Shown here: in pieces, positions 44,704-57,600 of the stretch | Position numbering within the stretch: position 1 is the first letter of the stretch | How the letters are laid out: every line of letters starts with the position of its first letter | From: Forficula auricularia | Lineage: Eukaryota > Arthropoda > Insecta > Dermaptera > Forficulidae | Direction: 5' to 3' | DNA length: 64,000 bases | NCBI GenBank assembly: GCA_024734495.1 | Contig: JALMQS010000153.1 | Location: forward strand, 8,209,294-8,273,293 | Notes under the pieces: model-generated | What the model saw: the letters and a program-made list of their open reading frames with translations, nothing else | Databases searched by the model: none | Told to the model about the DNA's origin: nothing | Position numbers and translations under genes: made by a program

Positions 44704-45691
44704 TACAATCTAAAAACAGTATTATTAATTTAAGAAAATTTATTTTTGCGCAGTTGGAACTCCTCTAGTCTTCTTAATATTAAATTGGACGATAGGTATT
44801 TTGCCGCCGGGACGGGCGCTCCCTCTGCCCCCCCCCCCCCTACGCTACAACACTGGACAAAGGTAGAAATTCTCCCGAAACGTTTGGGGTTCTAATAAAT
44901 GTTTTAGATCTGTTTTGTTATAAAATGTTTGTATTTATTTATATTAAAAAAAAATAATAACAGAAAATATAAAAAATACTTCACTTAAAATCTCAAAGTA
45001 AAAGATTTATGTAATTATAAATAATAAGTTACAATTAATTTAAAAAATATTTTTATATCTTATATTAAATTTATTACACCAAGCCAGCTATAGGTAAATG
45101 TAAAAAGTACATATAGAGACTTGAATTTTTTTTCAATTTTCTCTGTGGGAAAAAAATAATTTAATGAAAATTTATTGATTTAATTATATACTTAAATGTA
45201 TAAATAATATATTCATTTATGAATTTATAAGAGGCATCTCGAGTTAATGAAATAAATAACAAATATGACCTTTTGTTCTCAATTTATTTATTTATTGACA
45301 TTCAATTTTTTTTTTATTTATTTAAATAAATATGTTTAATAATGAATTCAAATATAAATAAAAAAAAAATTTATTTGCAAATATAAATATAGTTTTTTGT
45401 TTTTTTTTTAGCTCAAGCTCAAGGTAGCTCACCACTTTTGATCGGTTGTCTTTGCTTCGGAAATTTCCGTTCATTTTCGACTCGGTTCGTTTTTCCCCAT
45501 TCGAGTTTCCTGACTGAACAATAAATTGAAAATTACTCGTTAGTATTCATCAGTCATTTAAAGCTATAAATGAACATATTTATTGCTCTTCAAATACTTT
45601 TTAAAATAGGATAAATTTCTCAATCATATAACTGGCAATTGAAAATATAATTTATTTTAGGTTAATATAGGTGAAAATATTTAAAGTAAAG

Positions 45692-48600
45692 ATGGCAACT
45701 TTTTTAAGAAATATCTCATTATTAGAAAATGTAGCCTTGAAAGCTTATAGACCTGTAAGTATTATAATATTAAGAATAATTTTAAAATTTAATTTGCCTA
45801 AACATTCATAATATTTACTAAATTTAAATGATTAAGATATAATATGACCTAGTAATTGAAAGTTATATAAACCTTAAAAATGTCTAATCCTGTAAAACAT
45901 AATCCATAACACTTCTAAGCTTATATAATCTGTTATTCTTTAATAATAATTTCCTATCTGGATAGCATATACAATACATTTTCTTATAAATATTTCATTA
46001 TTCTAGCTTTTGAGCCAACAACCCCGACGGAATTTGAATGTCCATGAGCATATAAGTTACACGATTCTTAAAGAAGGAGGCCTTCCAACCCCTAAATTTG
46101 GAGTTGCCACCAGCACTGCACAAGCTGAAGAAATTGCCAAGAGCTTGAATACTAATGATATCGTTGTTAAAGCTCAAGTATTAGCCGGAGGCCGTGGAAA
46201 GGGTCATTTTAAAAATGGCTTTAAAGGCGGAGTTCAAATGGTGGCCTCGTAAGCATTAATTGAAACCAATTTAGTATTATTATGGGATGATGAGATTGAT
46301 GATATATAAATTGGATCTATTTATGTCCTTTGATTCTTATTTGGACGTTAGCAAGACATCCTTCGTTTATATTTACTACCATAATTTATACATAACTCAA
46401 CATAAAAATACTTCACTCTTAATTTTAAAATAAAATAATTAAACAATTGAAGCTTTAATTTTTGTGATTGATTTGATTTATAGTTCAAATTTTGGTAAAA
46501 TCACATAATTCCTTCATGGTCAAAATGGAAAAAAATCGAAAACAGTTCAAGTTTTAAGGATATTCCAAACTGATCTGAGGGCTAGTACCCGTTTATTGAA
46601 CCTAAATAGATGAAATTTTTATCATTTTACGCGTAATTTAAAGAGCTTTAATTTATCTAATAGATATCTTTTTGATTTGATAAGCCATTTTAGAGTTATT
46701 CAAGAAAAACTTGAAAAACTCCTAAAATTTATCATTTTGAGGCGCGTAGAAATATTTCCACAACACAGATTTGGGGGAAAACTTAGGGTAGTAATATTGG
46801 AATACCAATAAAGGTATTCCAGCAATAAAATCTATACCGGGAATTATTTCCTGTTTATGCCATTTTTCCCGTAATTTGCTGCCTGGACTATCTGTTCTTA
46901 AATTCTTTTAACTTATTACTTTTGACTTTTTATTCTATGTACAAGAGTTAAATCTAAAAAATAATTATTTTATTTGAAAATACATATCTTGATTTCCTAT
47001 ATTTGTATCAATAATTTAGTTTGTTAATAGCACATATTTAAAAGTGAAAAAAATGACCTTCGGTTAGAACTTAACCGATCGGAAGAGTGAGCCCTTGACA
47101 GCAAGTTCTTCATTTTATTGTATACAAATATGATTTATTTAGGAACTCAAGATATATTTCTAAATTTAAAGCAATTACATATATTTGCAATATAATTTTA
47201 TTTATAATTAAGGATAAGAAATATATTTAAATTGTTTAATTTGAAAATTATTTTAGTCCCAAAGAAGCTTCAGAAGCTGCTGAAAAAATGATTGGCCAAT
47301 TGCTTGTAACAAAGCAAACAGGAGAAGCTGGAAGAATCTGTAATTCCGTTATGATTACTGAACGTAAAAAGCCTAAAAAAGAGTATTATATGGCAATTAT
47401 GATGGAGAGAGCATTTCAGGTAAATAGTCTTATTAAAAATATTTATATTAGAAAAGTCTACAACAGTTTACAATTTTCAGGGGCCAGTAATTATTGCTTC
47501 AGATCAAGGAGGTGTAAATATTGAAGAAGTTGCTGCTAAAAGTCCTGATGCTATTATTTATGAACCTATAGATGTTCTTAAGGGTCTATCAAAGTTCTCG
47601 AATTTATTTTTAATTTTTTAATTAAGGTAGTTGTTTCGCGACAATACTAGCAAAAAGTTAATGCTAGAGTATATAGAACAGACACTAAGGATTAATAATT
47701 CATAAGCCCAAAACTTTTTGCTGTTTATGTACCACTACTAGCCAATCCCGTGCTCGTTTGACAAATCTGGCATCACTGTCTGAGATTGTATATATTTTAT
47801 CATAGAAATGTCTGATAAAATACATTATAAAGGAAGATTTATAAAATTAAAAGTTCTTAATAAGCGATTGAAAGCTGTTGTGACAATGGCCGAAGCGAAA
47901 AAACGTCAAAAAAAATACTAAAGTTAACTCACTTTTTAGGTTAAATACATGCCTTGTTGCCAGCTTGTTTTTATTGTAAATTTTTCATTATTTATTCATT
48001 ATTAACTCAGAAACTGTGTTGTAACTATGAATTAAAATTTTCTTAAAAAATGTATTAGTTATTGTTTGATGTTGGTTTAATTTTTTATAACATTGGTAAG
48101 AAGAGTTTCTTAATTATAATTAAATATGTACCAGTAAACTTTCCGATATCCCGTATAGTGCAATGTATAAGTGTCTGAAAAACTTACTTTGGAATTTAAT
48201 ATCTCCTGAACTATATTGTTTATTGATTTCGTTTTGCCACCAATTGATGCAGAAGTATTTAAATAATAATCTCTCTAAATTTCAAAAAAATCTTAAGAAA
48301 ACCCATATGGTGAAACAACTACCTTAAATTAAGTTAAATATATAAATATAAATAATTATTTCAGAAAAAAGTCATAAATGCCGCTTAGTTTAGGGTTAAT
48401 TAAGAAAAACGTATAACTTTGTTTTATTTTAAATAAATTTTATAAATTAAGTCATGGCTTAAAATATCATGATAACTAATAAAATCGGACGAATCAAATA
48501 ACTGTCCACTCATGTCAAAGTGGACTTTGGTTGTTTCTGAAATCAATGATTCATATATAATTAGTATGTAGCATAAACACTCGAACACCTCTAATATCGT

Positions 48601-51600
48601 GATCTTTGAATTATTAACCGCATGTTCAAAATATCACTTTTCTAGATCTTATTCATTTTATTTTTCTGTTCATGATATGTTAAGTAGTTTCTACACAAAT
48701 TTCCGTAATCAACGGAAATTTATAATATAAATAGATTAAAGAAGGATTTGTTTTCCGGAAATTAAATACCACTTCCTTAAAAGCTAGAGAGCTGAAATGA
48801 CAAACTTATCGAGCGTATTGACAGAATATTAAAGAAAAAATAATTATATAACCAATTTCGCATGTTTATTATCCCACCCAAAACACTTGTTTGAAGAAAC
48901 ATGCCAAGCTCGAAAATATTGAAATCTAGGGTACAGCCAAGTTAAATTCGCCAAGAATAATTAAATATAGAAAATAATACTTTCAATTAAAATGCATTTT
49001 TTTCTATTTTGAATGGCAATCTAGACACACTGGTGTATATATTTACACGAACCATTTCGAGCTACTTTCGACCCCCCATAATTCAAAAACTATTAGACCT
49101 ACACACTTGAAATTTTACATGTCTAATAAGGTCCACTGGAACACCTAGAATCCAAAATTTCATGAATAAAACTATTATAGTTCTTGAGTTATTAAGGTCT
49201 TACTGACTCACTGACATATCAAAAACCTAGAGTACTTCCTCTGATCCTAAAATTCTGAAATTTGGCATACTGGTAGAGTTTGGGTTACAATTAAAGGAAA
49301 AAATTGAAAAGGCGAAACTTTCCCTTTTTCAGAACCTAATATGAAGGGGTGAAATTTATTATAGGGTTAATAAACATATAGTGAAAATACAATCAAGCTA
49401 GAATACTAAAATTTGGCATACTGCTAAAGCTTGGCACATTAATAAAGGAGGAAATTGATAAACCTAAACTTTCCCTTCTTCGGGGCCCAAAATGAAGGGG
49501 TTAAATTTATGAAAAACCGGGGTTCTTAACAAATATTTTATGAGAAATATTTAATAATTATTAATATAAATGTTTAAATGTAATTATTTAGTAAAATTAA
49601 AAGATAAAACTTTTCAAAAATTAATGATATCTGACCAAAAACACTTGCCAAGTTATAAATTTAATATCAAAGAACGTAACAAATTTTCTTTTAAATCAGT
49701 TGAAGAACGTTGTACATCCCTATAGCTATGATTTAAGCAACTGCTATGGAACTTGGTACCCGAAGCCGTTTGTACCGAACTTGGCCCCTTTTTCACATTT
49801 ATGTTTTTGGTCAGATCTGGATTCTAATATAAAAAAACTCTAGCCCTTTCGACCAAACTCAACCAAATTTTGTATACATATTCTGTGGGCCCCAAAAAGG
49901 CTAGAAATGCAAAAACTAACTAACGAAAATGGAGGGGGGGGGGGTTCAAAAATGAAAATTCTAGCCCTTTTGACCAAACCCAGCCAAATTTTGTATACAT
50001 ATTCTGTGGGCCACAAAAACGCTAGAAATGCAAAAATCAACTACCCAAAATGGGGGGGGGGGGGGTCAAAAATTAAAATTCTAGCCCTTTTGAACAAACT
50101 CAACCAAATTTTGTATACATATGTAGTTTGGTCGAAAGGGCTATAATTTTCATTTTTGACCCCCCCCCCCCCTCACCCCCTTTCGTCTGATAATGTTTAA
50201 AACACATTAAAAAAAAAAATTTATGTTCTTTTGAAAAATATATTCAGTTTTTTTTCTACTTAATTTGTTTTATTTTTTTATACCCCTTCAAAATGTGGTA
50301 GATCTTTATGCCCCACCCTGTATAAGGCAAATATACATATATTCAACATCATTGATTTCTCCTTATGCTTAAAATAATATATTTTATCTGATTTAATCAT
50401 TATTTAATAAATTTGCTTTTTCCAAAGGTCTATCAAAGGATCAAGCAGCCCGAGTTAGCAAAAAGATTGGATTGGGAGATAATAAAGAAATGATTGAATA
50501 TATTATGAACCTGTATAAATTATTTCAAGCTAAGGATGCTACATTAATTGAAGTTAATCCTTTCGCTCAGGATGAGTCTGGCAAATGTACGTAAAATATC
50601 TCATTTTTTTAAGTGGATTAATGTAAACAAAAATTTAATTTAATATATCAATTCTAGTTTTTGTCCTTGATTGTAAAATGAGGTTTGATGATAATGCTGC
50701 TTTTCGACAAAAAGAATTATTTAAACTTCGGGATTGGACTCAAGAAGATCCAAAGGAAGTAGCAGCATCCAAACACGATTTAAATTATGTTGCTCTTGAT
50801 GGTTTGAAAATGACTAATTATTGAATTTTATTTCAAAAGAAAATATATAAAAAGAAATTTAAATAATTTACAGGTAATATAGGCTGCATGGTCAATGGAG
50901 CTGGTTTAGCTATGGCTACTATGGATCTTATTAAATATCATGGAGGAAACCCGGCTAATTTTCTTGATGTTGGAGGAGGTGCAACTAAACAACAGGTAAC
51001 TATATTCTTTAAATATTTAAAGAATTATTAAAGTTGGTATCGGGAAATAAGTCCTTATTTGTATATTATATTTTTATTTTTTATTATTTATTTATTATTT
51101 TATTTTTATATCTATATATATAAAATTAAGGTTTTGTCTGTACATTGCTCCAAATCACGCCAAATTTTGGTTGCACACGTTTCAAGCAAAGTTATGAACG
51201 AAAACACCCTCAACAAAATTCCTGTCTGTCTGTCTGTCTGTTTCAGTGGTTTCCGCGAAAAGTTGCTCATGATTCACATCAAAACGGCTGAAGGGATTAT
51301 TATGAAATTTCATATTTGTATCAGATGTCTTCTAACTTACATTTTTAGCTATATAACGTTTTGAAAGTTTGACCCCAAAAGGGGGTTGGGGGGGTGCACG
51401 TATGAAAATTATCAAATAACTCGTATTGAAGGAAACAATAAAAGAGTGTGTCTTCTGCTGGAATTATACATTTTATTTATTTATAACGAGACTATAGTTT
51501 CGAGGGCTTTGCCCTCTTCATCAGTCTATTACAATGTATTCACTCTTTTATTGTCTCCTTCAATAAATAAAAATTCTGCTACTCTCGGCAAAAACTTTCA

Positions 51601-54600
51601 ATTTAAAATAACTCCTAAACTATTAACTCTAAGGCACATTTTATTATGAGCAAAGTTGTAGGGGATGTGATTTCTGACAACTTCTGTTTAAAAAAATTTC
51701 CCCAAAAAACCACCCAAAAAGGGGAGAGTCAAAATATGAAAATTCGGGAGGGGGGTTGGTTAGTGGGTTGGGGGCCCAGGGGGCGTGCCCCGGTTAGCAA
51801 GAGGGCCGCCGAAGGCGGAGCCTTTCAGCTAGTTATATTTATATTTTTTATGCAAATCATTTTTATTTTATTGCCAGCGTATCATCAACTTTGTTGACTT
51901 CTTCAGGACTCAAATAGTTATCTTCCTTGCATATTTGCCATTTTTATAATTAATTCTCTCCTAGTTACAATTAGCGAAAAACATAGCGAATTTTCATCAA
52001 TCAGATTGAAGTTTTAAAATTTTCAATCTGATTGATGAAAAGGTCAATGACTTGCCTTGCTATGTTTTTCGCTAATTGTAACTAAGAGAGAATTATAAAA
52101 ATGACAAATATGCAAGGAAGATAACTATTTGAGCCTTGAAGAAGTCAACAAAGTTGATGAAACGTTGGCAATGAAATATAAATTATTTGCATAAAAATAT
52201 AGTCCTTATTTCCCGATACCAACTTTAATAATTTAATCAGTGGACATAACTAATAAAAAAAAAAAAAAACTTTAAAGAATGTTGTTTCCAAGCGGCAGTG
52301 TGAGAAATTTCTAGTGAGATTTCTGACTTCTTTTATCTCTTGATCCATCATCGAAATGTTTCTAACATTTTCCTTTTTAATAATTTCTTAATAGATAATC
52401 ATAAGTTTCCGATATTTGATTCAATCGAGAATGGCAGGTGATTTTTGTCAGATATTAAGTGAAAATAATATCCGAATTTATATATTTCTGTGTTGAAATA
52501 ATGAATTTAAATAATTTTCTAATTAATATATTAAAGAATAATTAACATATTAAAGATAATTGTTTTTGACCGCGCTTTTAAACAAGATATATCTTATTGT
52601 TTAAACAAATTATATCTGCAGTAGTTTCTAAAATTTGGTGTTGGTACTTGGTGAAACATTTTTTAAAATTATTGGATATTCTGCCAAGTATTTTATCCAA
52701 TAATTTTAAATTATATCTTGTTTAAAAGCGCGATCAAAAACAATTCTCTTTAATATGTTAATTATTCTTTAATATATTAATTAGAAAATTATTTAAATTC
52801 ATTATTTCAACACAGAAATATATAAATTTGGATATTATTTTCACTTAATATCTGACAAAAATCACCTGCCATTCTCGATTGAATCAAAAATCGGAAACTT
52901 ATGATTAATTAATAGCAAACCCCTTACACACGTGTTAACAGATCGAGCGCGCTGGACTGGGGGATTGAATATATAACATCTCAGATTACAAATCCATTTG
53001 GTGATCCATATCAGTGTTTGGTATAAAGGCGTCATGCGGGCTAATTGCGAAATGATGCTGGATTATAGCTAAATGGATCACACAGTCTCGCGATATATAA
53101 TATATCTTGTTTAAAAGCGCGATCAAAAACAATTATCTTTAATATGTTAATTATTCTTTAATATATTCATTAGAAAATTATCTTAAAAGATAGTTATATT
53201 GGTTAAATATTCGGTTAAGATGGAGAATAAAGCCCGTGACGTCACATGGAAACAAGCTGTCTGACTTTAATCAAATTTTCACTTATTGAACTTTTGAATA
53301 ATTGAAAGTCTTATCTGGTTCGGTTAGGATGTATTCAGTTCGGCTCTGTTCTGCGGTTAGGAGAGCTCGACTTATGGTTAGTTTTTTAGGCAGTAACTTT
53401 GGCTAACACCAGTCGCGGTCTCCTAATCGTAGAACCGAGGCGAACTGAATACATCCTAACCGCACCTGATAAGACCTGTTTGGGAATGCATTTTTTATCA
53501 AATCATTTCGAGATCTAGAACCGAACCTGTGAAAAGTTCAATAAGAGAAAATTTAAGAGCCATACGGCTTGTTTACTTGTGACGTCATGAGCTCTATTCT
53601 TCATTTTAGTCAAATAGTACCTGGAACACCGAGCGATGCTCGGTAATTTTTTGATTCAGTTAAAATCGATATATTATTATTTTTAATTTTAAATTCAGGT
53701 AAAAGGGTCGATTTTTATAATCGCAGCCAAAATCAAATCAAATAGACCTTAAATTATATTTTTACCAACATCAGCTATGGGCACATCACTGGGCACAGAG
53801 TTTTGAATGTAATTGCAATGAAAAATAATATACACAGAGGTTCATTCGTTGACCCTTTTAAATCCTGAAGAAGGAGGCACGATCCTTCGAATTGTTGGAT
53901 TTTTTAAGAGAATGAAATTGATGTTCTAATAAATTATTTTATAGAAAAATACCTTTAATTAATTAAATTGCCAAATTCTAATATAAAATAATATTTGGAA
54001 TGATCTATTAGTGGAATTTAAAATTGAATAACCAATTAATTATTAAAAAGAAATTTAATTATAAATTTTTATTCAAACAACCACCTGTGAATAATTATTT
54101 CAATTAACAAAAAAAGCCGAAGATGAGACCACGACAGATCGAATTGTCAACACAAAAACCCCCTAACTCGCGAATTTCATCCAAATCGTTAGAGCCCTTT
54201 TATAAATATATATACAAGAATTACACGTTTAATATGATAAGAATAAGATAAGATATTAAGAATTGGTTATTGAACCCTTCTAGTCTGTGCGATTTGGAAT
54301 AAAATCAATAAAATTAATCCATTTTTATTAACATTTTCGCAAAACAACACTTAGTTACTTTTTGCTAAAAGGCCACACCGAGGGGTGAACCGCGATTGGA
54401 ATTAGGTGTACCGTCTTTGGAATTATAAGGTTGGCAACTAAGTAATTGCGGATTTCACTCATAGATGGCTTCAGTTGAATTTTTAGGTTTGCTGGCGTAG
54501 TCCAAATGTAAAACACATTTTGTTATTTGATAGTTGGCAATTCAGCTGTCAATCAGTAAAAAAAGTTTTTTGATCGGTTGCGTAGTTTTCGTTTGGCGTT

Positions 54601-57600
54601 CGTTGAAAAATGGAAAATCAAAAGGAACATTTTCGTCATATTTTGCTTTTTTATTTCCGCAAAGGGAAAAACGCATCGCAAGCTCACAAAAAGTTATGTG
54701 CTGTTTATGGCGACGAAGCCTTTAAAGAACGGCAGTGTCAAAATTGGTTTGCCAAATTTCGTTCTGGTGATTTTTCACTCAAAGATGAAAAACGCTCTGG
54801 TCGTCCAGTTGAAGTTGATGACGACCTAATCAAAGCAATAATCGATTCGGATCGTCACAGTACAACACGTGAGATTGCAGAGAAGCTTCATGTATCACAT
54901 ACATGCATTGAAAATCACTTAAAACAACTTGGCTATGTTCAAAAACTCGATACATGGGTTCCTCACGAACTGAAAGAAACGCATTTAACGCAACGCATTA
55001 ACATCTGCGATTTGCTAAAGAAACGTAATGAAAATGATCCATTTTTAAAACGACTGATAACTGGCGATGAAAAATGGGTTGTTTACAACAATATCAAGCG
55101 GAAAAGATCGTGGAGCAGGCCAGGTGAACCAGCTCAAACAACATCAAAAGCTGGTATTCATCAAAAGAAGGTTTTGTTATCAGTTTGGTGGGATTACAAA
55201 GGAATTGTCTACTTTGAACTCTTACCACCCAACCGAACGATCAATTCTGTTGTCTACATTGAACAACTAACGAAATTAAACAATGCAGTTGAAGAAAAGC
55301 GGGCCGAATTGACAAATCGAAAAGGTGTTGTATTCCATCATGACAATGCAAGGCCACACACATCTTTGGTCACTCGGCAAAAATTATTGGAGCTTGGTTG
55401 GGATGTTTTGCCACATCCACCATATAGTCCTGACCTTGCACCATCTGATTACTTTTTATTTCGATCTTTACAAAACTCCTTGAATGGTAAAAATTTCAAT
55501 AATGATGATGATGTCAAATTGTACCTGATTCAGTTTTTTGCTAATAAAAACCAGAAGTTTTATGAACGTGGGATTATGATGCTGCCTGAAAGATGGCAAA
55601 AGGTCATTGATCAAAATGGGCAATACATTACAGAATAAAGTTATTTAGTTCCATGAAAGAATTGTCTTTGATTTTCTAAACAAAATCCGCAATTACTTAG
55701 TTGCCAATCTAATATTTGGAATTACTTTGGAATTCATTAGATAATCTATTGTCTTCTACTTGGAAATGAAAGTGGAAGTGGAAGTAGGTGTACACTATTT
55801 TAGTTCGCGGTTCAACCCTCGGTCCACTCTATATGATTTTAAATCTAAAATTGAAATTTATCTAATTTAATTTTTTTTTACTTTTTCTTAGGTGAAAGAA
55901 GCTTTTAAAATTATTACTGCTGACCCAAAAGTTCACGCTATTTTGGTTAATATTTTCGGAGGAATTATGCGCTGTGATATTATTGCGGAAGGCATTATAG
56001 ATGCTGCTCATGAACTAAATATAAAAGTTCCCATTGTTGCCCGATTACTGGTAAGATAATTATTTTTACATTTTTCTATAAAAATGTAGGTACATTTCAA
56101 ATAAATATATTTATAAATCTTTTTCAAAATTACAATTCAAAATTTAGTCTTGTTTTTGATTTAAAATATTCAATTAATGTTCTTGAATTTACATTTTATT
56201 TTAAAGTTAAAATATTAAATATCATTTTTACACTTTATACCTTTACAAAACAAAAATATCACCTAATTTATAATTATTATAATTTATATTTCACATTTAA
56301 TATCCCATTTTTTGGAGTCTTTTCGCCATTATTTGGGATTCGATATACCTACTTACTCCCTGCCAATGTAGGGTTCCATGGTCGACGAAGCCAAAGTTTT
56401 GGTTGCATCTTCTGGAATGAAGATTCTCGCCTGCGACAACTTAGATGAGGCTGCTCGGCTCGTCTGTAAAGTTTCAACGATCGTCGGAATCGCACGAAAA
56501 GAAAAACTCGACATCACCTTTGAAATTCCAATTTAGGCACGACGTTTTTGGTTTAGTCCTTTAGTCCTTCAATTAGAAATAATTTTGAAATTTTATGTCA
56601 TTATTTATTTATTTTCCTTTGTTCCACACATGTTGGACCTATTAAGGGAGTTCGGGACAGTTTATCTATCGAAAAAATCTTTTGTATTTCTGCAGAGTGA
56701 CAACTTCTGCCTACTAAATTTTTTAATTAAAAAAAAATTGTTAATAATGAGGTTAATTTTGAATAAAAATCTTTGTTTTGGTAATATTAATAAAAATAAT
56801 ATTGAGAGAAATTTTTTCTCATTATAAAAACATTTATTTAACACAAAACCGATTTCAAGAGTTGGAATTTTACACTAGTGCTTTTGTTATATTCTGTTGG
56901 CTGCAAACAACTTTTTATTTTTACATTTATGAATAACTAATTAACTAGACTGTCAAATCTATTGAAAAATGTATCATTCGATTCATAAAAGTTGAATTAT
57001 TGATCTTTATAAATTTGTTGAAAATGGTATAATTTTTATCGAAGTTATACCTAGCCCTTTTAAAAGCTTGGTCCATTTACTTCCATGTTAAAAGGACAAT
57101 TTTTAATAATTTATTTCTCGGTAATGTAAAAATTTGAGAATTTTCTTATAAAAATGATAAACATTCCCGAACCCCCTTAATTGAATATTTAATAGTACTT
57201 TTAAATGATGGCATTAAATTCAAAACTATTTTCTAAATTTTGTAATCTATATTCCTATCATATTTTCAGTTTATGTTCGCGCCTGGGGTTTTCATTATTT
57301 TCTTCCTTTTTTTTCCTCTATTTGTAATTGACATTCTTCATCTCCTTTCTTATAGCTTTGGTTGTTGTACTTGGTTGTTGCCTGTTGGTTCTCTTTTGTT
57401 CTATTTTTGTATTTGTTCTGTTTTGTTATTCCATTTCCCCATTTTAATTTTATTTGTGTTTGTCTCTACACCCTTTTTTAGCTATTTCTTAATATTTCAC
57501 ACTTATTATTTCATTAATATGTATATGTATTTCTAATCTCATGTAAATATATTTATATAATTCACTTGTGACACTTAGATAACAAGAAAAATTAACACGC

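Larger units (their letters stand above)
51111..51832 (+). mobile_element. Helitron within foldback C
   Basis: TC-TATATATATA start after A, GGGCCGCCGAAGGCGGAGCC hairpin and CTAG end before T. It carries its own insertion, 51421-51607. Confidence 0.88.
51027..52255. mobile_element. Foldback element C, left arm split by a Helitron
   Basis: Outer ends AAAGTTGGTATCGGGAAATA (51030) and mirrored (to about 52228), then TTTAATCAGTGGACATAA, a tail shared with element D. The right arm has CTTGAAGAAGTCAAC...GTTGATGAAACGTTGG; the left arm is mutated at GAAAC. It lies in SUCLA2 intron 7. Confidence 0.8.
54379..55821. mobile_element. MITE Z split by mariner
   Basis: Ends CGAGGGGTGAACCGC and the mirrored GCGGTTCAACCCTCG. 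Removing the mariner and one TA restores the arrangement of 27802-27967. It lies in SUCLA2 intron 7. Confidence 0.92.

Noticed and set aside
57273..57536. Hydrophobic open frame that could be a small membrane protein
   Set aside because: T-rich composition explains Phe/Leu content; no splice context or homology recognised.
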